Positions 47,809 to 60,300 of a stretch of 64,000 nt of DNA are shown here, in pieces. The stretch is taken from positions 4,465,501 through 4,529,500 of the forward strand of contig BSBM01000877.1 in the NCBI GenBank assembly GCA_027924585.1, given 5' to 3'. The position numbers were made by a program, and so were the translations under genes. The stretch comes from Larix kaempferi. Lineage: Eukaryota; Streptophyta; Pinopsida; Pinales; Pinaceae. Numbering within the stretch: the stretch's first letter is position 1; every line of letters starts with the position of its first letter. The notes under the pieces are model-generated. The model was not told the DNA's origin. It saw only the letters and a list, made by a program, of their open reading frames with translations, and made no database searches.

Positions 47809-48569
47809 TGTTAGGATATTCCTATACTCCATCCTAGTCCCACCAGTATTTTGATCATTTACATTTTCAGTCATGCATGCACTTTTAGGGTTTGCATGAA
47901 TTCTAGGGTTTGCATGCATTTTGCATGCATCCCAGTCATCAGTCCAGCACCTAGCCCTCAGTTAGCCAACCCCCAGGAGCTTCTCACTATTCATTTTTAG
48001 CCCTCCAGTTTCTTAATGCACCCTTATTCCTTGATTTTAGGGAGCAACTCGCCCTTCTTCACCTACCAGTCCAGTTGTCTTCAGTTTACACTCAGTTACA
48101 CTTAGTTACAGTCAATTACACTTAGTTACACTCAGCTACACTTAGTTACACTCAGTTACACTCAGTTACACCTACCAGAGTTAGTTTGACTGATGGTTGA
48201 CAGTTACTTTAGTATTGATGACTCCACTGATGATGATGAAGACTTCCAGTCGTGCTCCGATGATCATGAGGACACCTAGTTGTGCTCCGATGACACTCTA
48301 TTGATCTTATGATCACTCTGAGAGGCTAATTCGAATTGCCACCTTGGGCATTCGAATCCTCTCTACCATTGTACTATTTATTTTTCCATATTGTGATTAA
48401 TTAACTAGTGTGTGTGAAGTATTATTGCTTCTATCTGAGTTCTACTATACCATATTATTCTGTTGCTCATTATACTGTATTGTTCACTCTTCTTCTATTT
48501 TCCTGCTTAATAATAATTACTCTTGTGAGGTACACATCATCTCTTAGATCTGCTGTGAGGATTTTCACA
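47809..48569 (+). repeat. 5' LTR of element J
   Basis: TGTTAGGATATTCC...GATTTTCACA, 761 bp. Confidence 0.93.
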
Positions 48570-48584
48570 TGGTATCAGACCATG
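48570..48584 (+). other. primer binding site of element J, tRNA-iMet type
   Basis: TGGTATCAGACCATG begins at the base after the LTR. Confidence 0.85.
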
Positions 48585-48733
48585 TTGAGAGTATTGTTTA
48601 TCTCCATTCTTGAGAGTTTTTTGCATGTTATTACCAAGATTTTGAGTGTAGCAGTTGCAACAGTTTCTACATTTTTGCAGTAGTATCAGTTGCAGTTATT
48701 CTATATTGTTTTTGCAGGTCTTCTACAGCTTCA

Positions 48734-49264
48734 ATGTATTCAGAATAAATCTATCCTCCTCCATTCAACTATGATCCTCTTTCTCCATTCAACTATGATG
48801 AATGGAAACCAAAGATGATAGCACATTTGAAGAGAAATGGTCTCCTTGATTATTGTTTTGAGAGAGAGTTCGAATCCTCTGAAGAAAATATTGACTGGTT
48901 AAATAACGGTGACAGATCCATGGAAAACATGATGCTCGCTATGTCTCGGTGCTTGGTACATCAATTCATTGATGATGTTGAATCTCCAAAAGAGCTATGG
49001 TCCTACCTGGATGAAAGATTTGGCAGACAGAATGAAGGGATTGGTCCAAATCCATTCGAAAGCAAGCAAAGTGTTCCATTCGTTCTCCTTGATGGTTTCT
49101 CAGATCATGAACCAGTATCATCTCATATTGAAGTTGTTGACAAAGAACTTGCAGATTCTCCACTCATGCTCAAACTTTCTTCTCTTTCTGTGCCAGCTCA
49201 CACTCTAGATATTGCAGAAGGTCCTATCCTCTCTTGCACCAGAGTCTATTGGTTTGCATCATGA
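48734..49264 (+). pseudogene. element J gag fragment (Ty1/copia type)
   Basis: ATG at 48734, an in-frame TAA at 48746, then open to 49262. It reads NYDEWKPKMIAHLKRNGLLDYCFE, NNGDRSMENMMLAM and SPKELWSYLDERFG, matching the N-terminal part of copia gag (UBN2-like), with W, L and LW positions typical of the family. Length is about 175 residues against 300 or more for full gag, with no CCHC knuckle. NYD repeats early through a 17-base duplication (CTCCATTCAACTATGAT). Confidence 0.75.
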
Positions 49265-49349
49265 TCACATGATTATTTCAGAGGTCAAAACAGCTACTGA
49301 AGGTAATGCATTCGCTCCTCTCTAGCTATCTCATCTTTTATACTACTAT

Positions 49350-49610
49350 ATGATCATAAATTCATGCTTTCAAAAGGCCATTGAAGAATATGGCCATGGC
49401 CATTCGTTTGGGATAATTTCTCATGCATCTACTGGTTTTTATCTCACCTCTCATGGTTCAAAGGAGATATCAAGAAACCATGATTCAAGTCTTGTATCTA
49501 ATTTGGGTTCTAATCAATTACTGCTTGGGATAATTTCTCATGCATATGATAGTTTTGATCTCACCCTTGCTGGTTCAAAGGAGATCTCAAGAAACTGTTT
49601 TGAAAGTTAA
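49350..49610 (+). CDS. repeat-containing open frame inside element J, function unknown
   Basis: 86-residue frame. It contains two copies of a roughly 39-residue unit, GIISHASTGFYLTSHGSKEI and GIISHAYDSFDLTLAGSKEI, from a 117-bp DNA repeat (starts about 49411 and 49528). A third diverged copy is near 49652 (THDGSKEKTKD) in another frame. I do not recognise it. It could be a decayed segment between copia gag and pol or a simple DNA duplication; the conserved frame across two copies is the only coding hint. Confidence 0.35.
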   Translation: MIINSCFQKAIEEYGHGHSFGIISHASTGFYLTSHGSKEISRNHDSSLVSNLGSNQLLLGIISHAYDSFDLTLAGSKEISRNCFES

Positions 49611-50050
49611 ATCTGATTTTGATTTCAAGCAAACATGTAATAGTTCTTTTTGGCATAATCTCACCCATGATGGTTCGAAGGAGAAGACAAAAGACTATAT
49701 GCACATTCAAAAATTTGATCCTACCTCAGCTGATTCAAATCACAGGTTCAAGGATCATTCTCATACTGTTGGATTTGTTCTCATCACGCTCGAACTGAAG
49801 AGCAAGTACAAACACATGCTTTTTTAGCATGATCCACTTCTTCCCAAGAAGAAGATACCTCTAGACATATGACCAAGCATCACACCTGCTTGACTTTGGA
49901 GCATTTATTTTTATGTGTGCCTTACAGTCTATTTTTTTGAGGAGGGGGTATGTTTCCCATGAAATTTTCCCACTTCCTTGGTTTATTGATTGTTATTATT
50001 CATTGTATTGGGTGACCTTTGGTGTTAGTTACCAGGGCCCAGGATGGATT

Positions 50051-50059
50051 AAGGGGGGG
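50051..50059 (+). other. polypurine tract of element J
   Basis: AAGGGGGGG directly before the 3' LTR. Confidence 0.85.
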
Positions 50060-50751
50060 TGTTAGGATATTCCTATACTCCATCCTAGTCCTACCAGTAT
50101 TTTGATCATTTACATTTTCAGTCATGCATGCACTTTTAGGGTTTGCATGCATCCCAGTCATCAGTCCAACACCTATCCCTCAGTTAGCCAGCCCCCAGGA
50201 GCTTCTCACTATTCAGTTTTAACCCTCCAGTTGCTTAATGCGCCCTTCTTCCTTGATTTTAGGGAGCAACTCGCCCTTCTTCACCTACCAGTCCAATTGT
50301 CTTTAGTTTACACTCAGTTACACTTAGTTACACTCAGTTACACTTGGTTACACCTACCAGAGTTAGTTTGACTGATGGTTGACAGTTACTTGAATATTGA
50401 TGACTCCATTGATGATGATGAAGACTTCCAATTGTGCTCCGATGATCATGAGGACACCTAGTTGTGCTCCGATGACACTCTATTGATCTTATGATCACTA
50501 TGAGAGGCTAATTCGAATTCCCACCTTGGGCATTCGAATCCTCTCTACCATTGTACTATTTATTTGCCCATATTGTGATTAATTAACTAGTGTGTGTGAA
50601 GTATTATTGCTTCTATCTGAGTTCTACTGTACCATATTATTCTATTGCTCATTATACTATATTTTTCACTCTTCTTCTATTTTCTTGCTTAATCATAATT
50701 ACTCTTGTGAGGTACACATCATCTCTTAGATCTACTGTGAGGATTTTCACA
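50060..50751 (+). repeat. 3' LTR of element J
   Basis: 692 bp. Same ends as the 5' LTR. It lacks part of the GTTACAC minisatellite, which explains the length difference. Confidence 0.93.
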
Positions 50752-50756
50752 GGATT

Positions 50757-51418
50757 CATTAGTACCTTTGGTGCTTCTGATTTTTGGGCTTTGTTACCCT
50801 ACCCATGCACATTGATTCTACTTGTGACTGTCCCCCAAAACCCTCTCTATTAAGTTGGTATTCTTAGCATCCTTTCTTTAGGGATCTACACGAGTGACGG
50901 TGGAAGGATATTTCCATTGCACCTGGGACAGATTCAGAAGGAAATCCCTTACAGTTATTTAGGAAGGCGGTGGTGATTCAAACGCTTGGCCCCATCGTGC
51001 CTGTATTGTGGACCCCAAGTAACTATTCTTAATCCCTTCACTGGTTTGTTATGGGCCCTCATCATCCTAGAATTTCCTTTGGAAGGTACCTGGTTTCTTC
51101 TTTGACATCTTTTAGGAACTTTTTAGTGTGTTCTCTTTTATTTTCATTGTTTGTAGATTTTATTCTTAGTGTCTTCTACGAACCACCGTGGCCGATCAAC
51201 CTCTACACAGATCTAGAAGGATTCAAGGAAAATATCATGAATAGAGAGAAGTCCCTGTAACGAGGAAAAGACTGGATTATCCTAATCGACCCCGTTGGGG
51301 GGCAGAAGAGGAAAACCAGGAACATAAAACAAAAAAAACAATAGAAGAAAACAGTTCTAGGGTAGGTGAGTCGGAGAGACCTTCTGATGAAAAACACTTT
51401 AGAGATACTAAGGAGTAG
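50757..51418 (+). other. leader of element H, last part
   Basis: No gene supported; short frames lack motifs. It leads directly into a gag-like N-terminus. Confidence 0.5.
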
Positions 51419-51920
51419 TTGCTTAACTCTCCTATATTCCATTCTACTAAGCTTGAAGAGAATTTAAATCCCATTGAAATTGAGGACCTCTCAGATCCAT
51501 CTAGACTTTTGAACCCACCACAAAGTCCTAGTTTTTCTCAGTTAGCTGGTATCAACGTTCCTAATCCATTGTCTAGGAAGTTCAATATGGAAAACAAAGA
51601 ACAAGTATTTACTTCAGGAAACATGTCAAAAAAAGTTAGCACTATCCCCATAGGAGGAGTCACTTTTAATATGGGATCTACAATTGGATCAGGTTGGTTT
51701 CCCCCGACCTCGATGGTACTTACTTGTACTAGTTCGTCAACTCAAGTGAGCTTGAACCCTTTCTCTTTTGGATTCCCTCTTTCAGGTTGTCATCCTATGA
51801 GTTCCACTATCCCTCCTAGTTCAACCATTTTCAATGCTTCAGGAAGTGGCCCATATATCCATCTCCATACTATACCACATATTGGTGTTTCTTTCGCACT
51901 CCAATAGGTAGAAATGGGGG
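51419..51920 (+). pseudogene. element H gag N-terminal fragment, cut by element F
   Basis: Open frame to a TAG at 51905, rich in Ser, Pro, Thr and Phe, resembling the low-complexity N-termini of the B and A gag proteins (B: 5274-5560). The capsid core would follow but is displaced by element F and lies outside the window or is lost. No reliable ATG; a TTG opens the frame. The assignment rests on composition and context. Confidence 0.5.
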
Positions 51921-52820
51921 TGCTAGCAGCTTGTGGAAGCAAAGGTAGAGAGCCTGGGAAATATGGCTCCCGTGGCTCTGTGTGTGGAGTTTGCGGTAAA
52001 TAGATGAAGTAAAAGTGGGTCAAATATAGAATGAACTATGCACATAAAATATATGAACTGAAATAAACCTAAGTTGAAGGGGTGGTAACATGTAGTAAAA
52101 ATGAAAACAACCTAGATTTATGTCAGTAAAACTTGTAAAAACAAACAAGTATCTACCGCATTTTACTTGAGTAAAAAAAAACATGTGCAACTTAAAATGT
52201 AAACCCTTTATGCATTCATGGGATAATATATGTAAAAGATTTTTTTGGATTATTAACAAGAATGTAGGTCACAATGATACCTGTGAGGGCCTGTGAGCCA
52301 CGCGTCCGCTTGAAGCTTTCCTCCTCCGTCGAGCCACCACGGGGTATGGAAGGGCTATGTCTCAACCCAATAAGGGTGAAAGGAACCGGATGGGGTTCCA
52401 ATTTCATGCGGGAGGAAGTGCATAGAGGGAGCTCTTGAGCAATGGATGAAATGCAAATGAAGAAATGGTTCGCATTGTGTGTGAGGGTAAGAAAAAATTT
52501 ACATTTATAACTATGGTTTAGGGTTTCTTTGAGAACCCTAAACCATGCTGGTTTTTATTTTCACCGCCGATAAAGTTTGAATGTGGGAAGGAACTTTTCT
52601 TTTGAGGGAAACCTCCATATTTGGTGGACTTACCCTATTTTGGTGAAAGCCCCTATTTTGGTGAAGGTTCCTACCTTTTAGGGGGATTGTCCAAGATAGG
52701 CTTTTAGACTCAGGACAATATGCTTTTTTTGGGTTTTTTTATCTTTTATTTTTCTTTTTTGAAGGTTTTATACATAGGAATGGGATGTGTACAGTATGTG
52801 GTCATTTTTTGGTGTTAACA
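51921..52820 (-). repeat. 3' LTR of element F (outer edge tentative)
   Basis: On the minus strand it starts TGTTAACACCAAAAAATG at 52820, after the purine tract. TATAAATG is at 52509-52502 and a donor-like CACAG|GTATCATT at 52281/52280. The likely end is ...GCTGCTAGCA at 51921, giving TG...CA ends and 900 bp; that edge is inferred. Confidence 0.7.
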
Positions 52821-52824
52821 GATT

Positions 52825-52834
52825 TCCCCCTGAT
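52825..52834 (-). other. polypurine tract of element F
   Basis: CATCAGGGGGAAATC on the minus strand, matching A's CATCAGGGGGCAATC. Confidence 0.85.
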
Positions 52835-52835
52835 G

Positions 52836-55139
52836 TGTGAGGTGAGGAGCTGATCGTATGACTGACAGACATCATAGGACGTTAAAGTAATGGTGTGTTG
52901 TTGGTTTGGGTTAGGGGTTGCTTCGTAGGAGAGCATATACTTCAACAGAACGAAACAGGCAATCCACTGCAAATACAACACTCATAATGAATGTGTCACA
53001 TATAATCTCAAATATACATGGACAAGGTGGGAATTCCCATGATCGTGTCAATGTCTCAAGATATACAAATAGAGGGGTCCATAGGGGCACCTCATCAATA
53101 CATACAAAACTGTTATGTACATCATAATGGGGAAAATGGGAAACAAATATGGGACATACTCATGGTCCAACCATGATTGATCTGAAGAAATGGAACTGGA
53201 AATAATGGAATCTATATTGAATGCGATACCATAATAACTGATGCACTACTGGATCTGAAGGAGTCCAACAACTATATGGACTCAACGTCTGAGAGTCGGA
53301 ATCTCAAAGGTACCCTGACTGCATATGACTCGGGTGCTATAGGAAGCATATCACTAGAGGGATTCCAAACATCGTCTCCAACGCAACTCATATATCCATG
53401 GGAACATACAACTAGGGGTTCCAAATAGACTCACCAATGTGCTAGAGTCAGGGGACATCCGGGGTCTTCGACCAATAACTGAAGGGACCAATACCTTGTA
53501 CAAATCTCAATGGTGCGATTAGGGAGTTGTATTCGAGCATGTGAGAATCAATAAAACAATCAGGAACTAAGGGCTCCTCACATATGATATGTAGGAACTC
53601 ACCACCGTTGGTGGTGAGGCCAAGATATAGGGACCTCTTGGTCTATCCTCTGGAATGGATGTGTTGGCATCGACAGAGGGAGACCTACAACTACCAAGGC
53701 AATGAGGCTTCCTTGATAGGAGCGCTATGTATACAACCAAGATGTGATAGCACTGGACTTGAGACTCAGACACTGTGGAGGGAAATGAGGGTCGTGAAGT
53801 GATGGGACTCAAACTTCCTTTGTTCATAGTATGATCGGAGAGATTACCAGGCAGCATATGAAACCAATCTCGGGGGACAAGACCATAGCTTAGAGGATAA
53901 AGGACTTGTGACTGCAACGGGGGAGACTCTGGTGGGGAAGGGGGTACTGATTGATGATATCAGGAGACTCCATGGGTGACTCATCACAGAATACTCTGAA
54001 CAAAAGCGAGCGTACTTAGAAATGCTACCATAACATGGGTCTGTACGTGATCTCCGTGGCATTGAGAGGCACCATTTGGGCCTTCTTCATGGTTTATTGA
54101 GCTCAAAGAAGGGATAGAAGTATGCTCAATATGGTACCGTCGTGGGGATTTTTTCGATCCCAGGATGTTAAGTGCTCGTAAGTGATTTCAATTTTAAGGA
54201 GTCCAAAAGCAATAAGAAGACTCTGAAGTGGTCAGGAGATACCATCGTGTGGATTTATATGAGCCCAGGAAGGTGAATGCCTGTGGTCACTTTCAATTTT
54301 ATAGAGTCTGAAAGCAATAAGAAGACTCCGAGGGGGTTCTTTTTCATATTTTAGTCCCCAAAGCCCAAAAAATCATAAAACTATGCAGTGGAGAACTCTT
54401 CTAGTCAGAGAGACTAGAGCATTCCTTTTTCATAATTAGTCCATTCGGTCCGGAAAAGGGTTAAACTTATACCGAATAGATGCCCTTTCGGATACTTTAA
54501 CGAGCATGAAGGGGATCAAGATTGCTCGACGATCTTTTCATTCTTTAAGGAGTCATAAAAGGGCTTAACAAAAACTCCATGATGGGAGCCCACGGAAGGG
54601 CTAATGAGTGATGATATGAGGAAATGCGGGCGGCTTCAACTCAATATGTCAAACTACAGGGGATCCCAATCCTAAGAGGGTATTGAATGTCATGGGTGCC
54701 AAATACAAAGGGTTCTAAGAACGGTCACCCATGTGGAGGGAGGCTCTACTGCCAAGCAGGGGCAAATGCAAGGGTGGCTGGGTGGGGACACCTACTCGGG
54801 TAGGGAGGGGGGTCATACTTGTGTAAGGGAGAATACCAAGGAAATCCATCAACTTTTCAAAGGGAAAGAATATCCTATAATCCATGCAAGGAATCATACC
54901 TGTGGATATTTGTTGTCGACTGAAACAAGTGGAGCTCAATGCGACTTGGAACTGTACACATGGAAATGATACCAAAGAATAAAATGTGTGCATGGAAATC
55001 AAACCAAATATACAAGTGACATGTGACCTCAGAAATGGCCGAGATCACGCATGTGAAAAAGTGAGTAGGGTTAAGGTCCTGCCCCCATGTTATGGTCATG
55101 GGGTTTGTGATTATGGATCACATATGTGTTGGGTTGAGC
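52836..55139 (-). other. 3' region of element F
   Basis: Nucleotide similarity to A's 3' region, for example GGTCTCCCTCTGTCGATGCC at about 53663-53682 (minus strand), and the hairpin CTAGTC-AGAGA-GACTAG at 54401-54417. Open frames at 53567-53917 and 54715-55002 have no recognised motif, and their frame differs from A's. No PMD reading on the plus strand. Confidence 0.6.
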
Positions 55140-57020
55140 GATGGGCTCACTGAGATATCGAGCTAGATGTAACGGGGAAGGGTCAAAGGATTGAGCATGC
55201 CCCATATCCCAGGGTCGAGGTAATCGATTATTCCCCCTATCTGAGAGGTGTCAATGTGGTGCAGATGTTGTCTCAGAGAAGAATCAATAGGGAATCGACC
55301 AGCTACTGGCAGGTGGGTGTGTTGCAAGGCCATTGGCCATGGTGGCCAACTGAATTGATGAGATGATGATGGGATATTCCCCTTGCAGGGTGGATGCCCC
55401 CAGTATCTCCGATGAGAATGACGATGATGATGAGTAGGAAAGCTTTTGGTACTGCCCCCATGCTGTGGAAATGTGATTTCCTCATCGATTCGAAAAGGTG
55501 GAAAAGATAGGTCAGAGAGATCAGTTGAATTTGATGACACGACTGTGGTGTCGACAGTTGAAATAGTATAAATGGTGTTTACCTCGACTGACGAGGATTC
55601 TAGGGATTGTATATCCTCAATAACAGCGATCGACGACTCTAAGGATGGTTAGTGCATCTCATGGAGCACTAATCGGTACTCTGGTAACTCAGGGAAGTGA
55701 TGGGAATAATGTCCATAGATTCCACACACTGTACAGGAGTGATTGGTGCGCAATGATTTTCTATGTACTTGTGGGGGGGGTGATAATTGAACGACGGGAA
55801 TGTCTTCATTATCGTCCAATGAATCCATATGGGTGCGAAGGTTGGGAAAGTGTTGATAGTTATGAGTAGCATGACCCAATGTATCGCAAAAAGCACATTT
55901 CATGGGTGCGCTTGCTTGAGGAGGGGGGTTCACAAATTTGTTCCTAGTTGTCAGGGTGTCGGTTTTCATGGATTTCCCCCTAGCTCTATTGGGAGGTTAG
56001 GGAGCGGGTTTGTGTGGGGTTGTTGCTAATACACCGGGAGGAGGGTGATTGGTGGTGTTAATTGGTTGAACCGATTGAAGAACGACCTGGGGGGTTGGTT
56101 CCAGATTGGGTGCAGGTATGTACCAAACATGGAGCCCTAATTTCAATCCTGGAAGGTTTATCGTTGCCATGAATGGTACGCTTATGAATCCTGATGGGGG
56201 AAACAAAAAAGGGATTGTGTGGATTGGGGTTTCTCCCACATGACTAGGTACTGATGACGGATGAGGTTGAGGTGTCCTCTGGTGTTGTGACGGAGGTACT
56301 GGTTGGGCTACAAGCAGTTTACAAGAGCTGGTTGTCGTGATGAAATAGTGCACAAATATGATATTTCGACATCTGGCGGGCGAGGAGGTAAGGAGATAAA
56401 TGCAGAAGTCATCAGGGCCTCAAAGTAGAGACCCAACCCTATGGTGGGAATCAAAGAAGCAGGTGTGCCATGTATAGGCTTGTCGACCATGGGGAGGACA
56501 TTTTCTGGTGTCGCGGGGGCATTCGGGTCATAATAAGTGAGTTGGTCAAGTTTAACAACCCGTCCCTCCTGGGGGAACACCATGAGCCGGAATACGGATG
56601 AGACGATGACCTTCATCACATACATGTAGCTGCGTCCTAATAGAAAGTTATAGTTAAGTTGAGTGTTTACGTTTTCTATGTCAATTAAGACAGTTTTTTT
56701 GGCTAGTTGGATAGGGACATTAGCAAGCAGGCCTTGGTGTTGGGCTGTGCGACCATCGTAAGCTCGAAGAGCCATTGTTGATGTTTGCAAAGGAGGGGAT
56801 CCTAGTTTTTCCCACACGAATGTGGACATGACACATGTGGAGGCGCCCTCATATACAATGCATTGGTGTATAACCAAGTTTCAGATCATCACTGATATAT
56901 GAAATGTAAGAGACGAAGGCATGCGGGGTTCTAATTGATTTAAGTCGAATGCCATTAGTCTTGAATCCGAAGGGTCAATGGCACCCAGCGTGGATAGAAA
57001 TGCTTTGCGTTGTTCGGGGA
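55140..57020 (-). pseudogene. element F protease plus second zinc-knuckle module
   Basis: Minus-strand reading: QRKAFLSTLGAIDPSDSRLM; protease site Y-E-G-A-S at 56853-56839 (first Asp changed to Tyr); QLNYNFLLGRSYMY; a Pro-rich linker with MATINLPGLKLGL (about 56170). Then two knuckles follow, CAFCDTLGHATHNY (55897-55856) and CTVCGIYGHYSHHF (55735-55694), both with the last Cys lost. The stretch ends near 55140 with IDxS-like linker sequence just before where RT would begin. The first knuckle-module frame shifts relative to the protease frame. Confidence 0.85.
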
Positions 57021-59490
57021 AATTCTTTATAACTTCTAGGGATGACATGGCAGCAGGGACTGAGCCAAGTCATCCACAATGTTATAATTGGGGGCGGCGT
57101 GAGCGTTGGGGTTATTAGTAGTGTAGCGTAGCGAGAACTTGGGGGATTTGAGAGCTCGTTTGTTCAGCGATGGTGGAAGGGGTAATGACTGGTCAACGGG
57201 GGTTGAAATGGTCTCCTTATTAGTTGGTATGGGATTTGTAGCTGAACCATATTGGTTACGTCGAGTTTGGAGATTGATATCAGCTGACGACATCATTAGA
57301 AGGTGGTGGACTCCAGACTCAAAGACTTGACTTGTGGATGCGGCATAGGTGGCCGGGGGTTTTGTGGTGAGGAACCCTTGTGTGGGTAGGGGGTTGTGTA
57401 CTGTCATAGTTTGTGCCATAATGAACCCTTGTGTGGTTAAAGAGTTTTGTTACAAAATAGGAGGTTTTGTCATCTGGGGTGGTTGAGATTGTGCCTGAGG
57501 AGTGGCAGTAGCGTTGTGGTGGTTAGCCTCGTCCCAAAGATGGAGGGCTACCGTTAAGTGGTGGCAATGTTGAGTGTAGTGTCCGTACACATTACAGAAG
57601 GAGCATGGATGATTGGTTCTTAAATGTGGGTTCTTACCTTATCGGGCAAGTTGATTGGGGTCTTGATTCGTGGTATTGGGGCCATTGTTAACCGGGGGTT
57701 AGGGGGAGGTCCTCCCCTCCCTTGGCGTTGATTATTTTGGATATTGCATCCATATCTTCTGCCTTGTTGGCCTTAATGGTTATTGGGGGAAGGTTCGTTT
57801 GGTTGTTGGTTCTGCTAAGCATACACCTATCGTTGGGGTGCAGGGAAAGCCTGCGGTTGAGAGGGAGCAGGCGGTGCCTATGGTATATAATAGGTCGGGG
57901 GATCCTGAGGTTGTGAGGGAGCGGGGGAAGGTGGAGGATGTTAGTAAGCTGGTGGATTTGTAGGAGCGAGGTACGCCTGATGTTTCTGACCATAACTGGG
58001 CATTGCATAAGTGGGCCCATATGTTTGGGCACTGTGAGCCGGAAGAGCATATGAAGATGTTGCTCCGGAATGGGTTTTTGTGAGTGAACAGTCGATACTA
58101 TAGCATATAACGGGTTGCACTGATGCTGGAGGCATATGTGTGTATTGTTTGTCCGTGGACGCAACATGGTTGATGATGTTGTCTTCCACGTGAGATTCCC
58201 CCGGTGTATCTTTCCGAGAAGTATCACCACGATGGGCGTCGGGTAATATTGTATATAGGTAGCCTAATTGGGCATAGATGAGGTCAAAATATCAGGATTT
58301 AAGGATATCCTCTTTTTCAGATTGTGGTCATTCGGATGCCACATCCTTAGCGATGGTTGGTATAAGAGATTTCAGGAACCAATCTAGAAAGATGCAGCCG
58401 TCCAATTTAATCTTGCACAAACTGCGGTGTTTATGCCATTCATGGATATGTTCCATGATATGGGTGGTCGTATTTTGTCTCCAAGATAGAAGGATCTCAA
58501 CACCAGCATCACAACGAACCGGTAACTGGAAGAACTGCAAGAAATTCGAAGCGAGGGATATGAACATGAAATGGATCCTGCATGGCTGGTCAATGTACCA
58601 CTTGGTTGTAGTATCGATGAAGGTTAGTTGTAATAATCGTAAGCGAATAGAGTCATCCACTATGGATTTAGAGGAACACCATAGGTGGAAGGACATGATA
58701 TGGTTTTGGAGGTCTTCACCTCCCTTTCCCTCGAACTTGGGTATGTCCGAAGGGAGCTTGGTGGGCATGGGAGGCCATGTAGGATCATGTTGGATGGGGT
58801 CGTTGGTCAATCTATCCAATTAAGGGATTTTGAGGCTAGCCATGAATGGAAAAATTGCAAGAGTATGTGGCATGGATGGGACAACCTGTGTGGCTATCGT
58901 CGGGCCGCTGCCGCTGAAGGCGAGTATATGGGTGTTGGTTGCAATGGGAATTGAAGAACTACCTATATTGTGGGGAGGGATCTAAAAAGAAGTGGTGGTG
59001 CCCCAAAAGGTGACCAAGGGGGGTGTGGTTGTTGGAGTGGTACCACTACCTGTGGGTATGGATGTAGTGGCTGGGTGTAAGGTGGTGCCGAGGGTGGGTC
59101 CCGTGGCATTTGGAATGGGGGGTCCCAAGGTAGTGGGAATGGAGGGTCCCATAGTAGCGGGAATGGAGGGTCCCACAGTAGTGGCAATGGAGGGTCCCAT
59201 AGTAGTGGGAATGGAGGGTCCCATAGTAGCTACACTTGGGATGTCTCTAGCGTTTCCACCGCTAATGGACCCTCCGTAGGACAGATTGGGGATCACGTCG
59301 GCCATGGGGCTAGAGGGAGGTGTGTGTACGGGTGAATCTACCTCTGAATCAGATGTGAAATAAGGTGCATCGGGATGGAGATCCCACAACGATAACGTGT
59401 GTCTCAAAGGATCATGACGAGTGGGGTCTAAATGACCATGTTGAGGGGACTACCCCCGCAACCTACGGGAGTACCTTGGGGGTTCAATGG
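57021..59490 (-). pseudogene. element F gag
   Basis: Minus-strand reading in pieces. N-terminus 59407-58982 (LHPDAPYFTSDSEVDSP), with conserved residues upstream to about 59450 including a TAG. Capsid core 58819-58328 (DRLTNDPIQHDPTWPPMPTK, HLWCSSKS, HIMEHIHEWHKHRSLCKI). A Pro/Gln linker follows. Zinc knuckle CSFCNVYGHYTQHC at about 57601-57560. The end is 57419-57036 (HHLLMMSSADINLQTRRNQY, NYNIVDDLAQS). Frameshifts separate the pieces. Confidence 0.88.
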
Positions 59491-59498
59491 TGACCAGT

Positions 59499-60300
59499 GT
59501 TGCACGTGTGGGAAAATAAAAATGCTCAAAAATCCAAATGCAATCGTGTGTGCAAAAGGAGATGACGCAAGGTCGCCTTGACAAGGGTTCTTGCTTAACA
59601 GTTACAAACAACACACGCATTGACATAAACCAGATGTAAACAGGATGCCAGAAGCTGGCTTATATTACTTCTATCAAATACGGTTACAATGCGAAATGCA
59701 AGGAATGTAAACAACTAACTATTGTCGGTCTCATCCTATCACAATAAAGAAGTAACTGTGTGCTATCTCAGTGTGTCTATCTTCACCCTCTCCTGTTTCA
59801 CTATGGAAATTTGAGCTATGGATCGATCTTCTCTGCCCTCTGTATAAGTGTGACTTTCCTATCCAATCTACAAATATCTCTTGAGATCTGCTCTCTCTCT
59901 CGATCCTCTGCTGACCAAACTGAACTCTTCCAAGTCATCCAACTGATCCAAACTCCCTGTCCTTCTACTCTACTGCTACGCATCCCAAGGTCTAATCCGA
60001 CTCCCAAAACACTCTTCCTCTGTCCGTTGATCTCCTTAATCCTGCAGACCTACAACTGTCAGCACCTCTATTGTGTTGTACAATCTCTACCTGTGGCGAC
60101 ATCTATCACGATCCCAACCAGCTGCAATAACTGCTAATAAATTCCTTAGCAACCTCGAATGGCTACCAAGTACTCTACTTAACTTTTTGCGCATCCTTCT
60201 GACACTTCTAAAGTAGTCGGTCTTATCATTTCCTCGACCATACTGTCTTCCGTCATCTTTCGACATACCCGTCGGCTTCCTTTCGCTATTTCGACTGCCA
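59499..60300 (-). repeat. 3' LTR of element G (inner edge approximate)
   Basis: Outer end ...ACACGTGCAACA on the minus strand. A weak TATA-like GTAATATAAG lies near 59660 (minus), with U5 after it. The inner edge, expected after a purine tract, could not be fixed and lies between about 60100 and 60500. Confidence 0.5.

Larger units (their letters stand above)
47809..50751 (+). mobile_element. element J: non-autonomous Ty1/copia-type element
   Basis: LTRs at 47809-48569 (761 bp) and 50060-50751 (692 bp) are flanked by perfect GGATT duplications (47804-47808, 50752-50756). The LTR end plus primer site TTTTCACATGGTATCAGA is typical of Ty1/copia. The interior (1.49 kb) has a gag start and a short repeat-bearing frame but no integrase, RT or RNase H. 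The longer 5' LTR has extra GTTACACTYAG repeats (about 48087-48170) and a duplicated GGGTTTGCATG. Confidence 0.93.
51921..59498 (-). mobile_element. element F: gag-protease-only derivative of a Tat-like element, minus strand
   Basis: Read on the minus strand, gag, protease and a second zinc-knuckle module are followed directly by the 3' region, purine tract and 3' LTR. RT, RNase H, integrase, aRNH and the PMD gene, about 5 kb in A, are absent. Its 5' LTR and leader are not in the window because element G interrupts it at 59499. It is inserted in element H. Confidence 0.85.
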
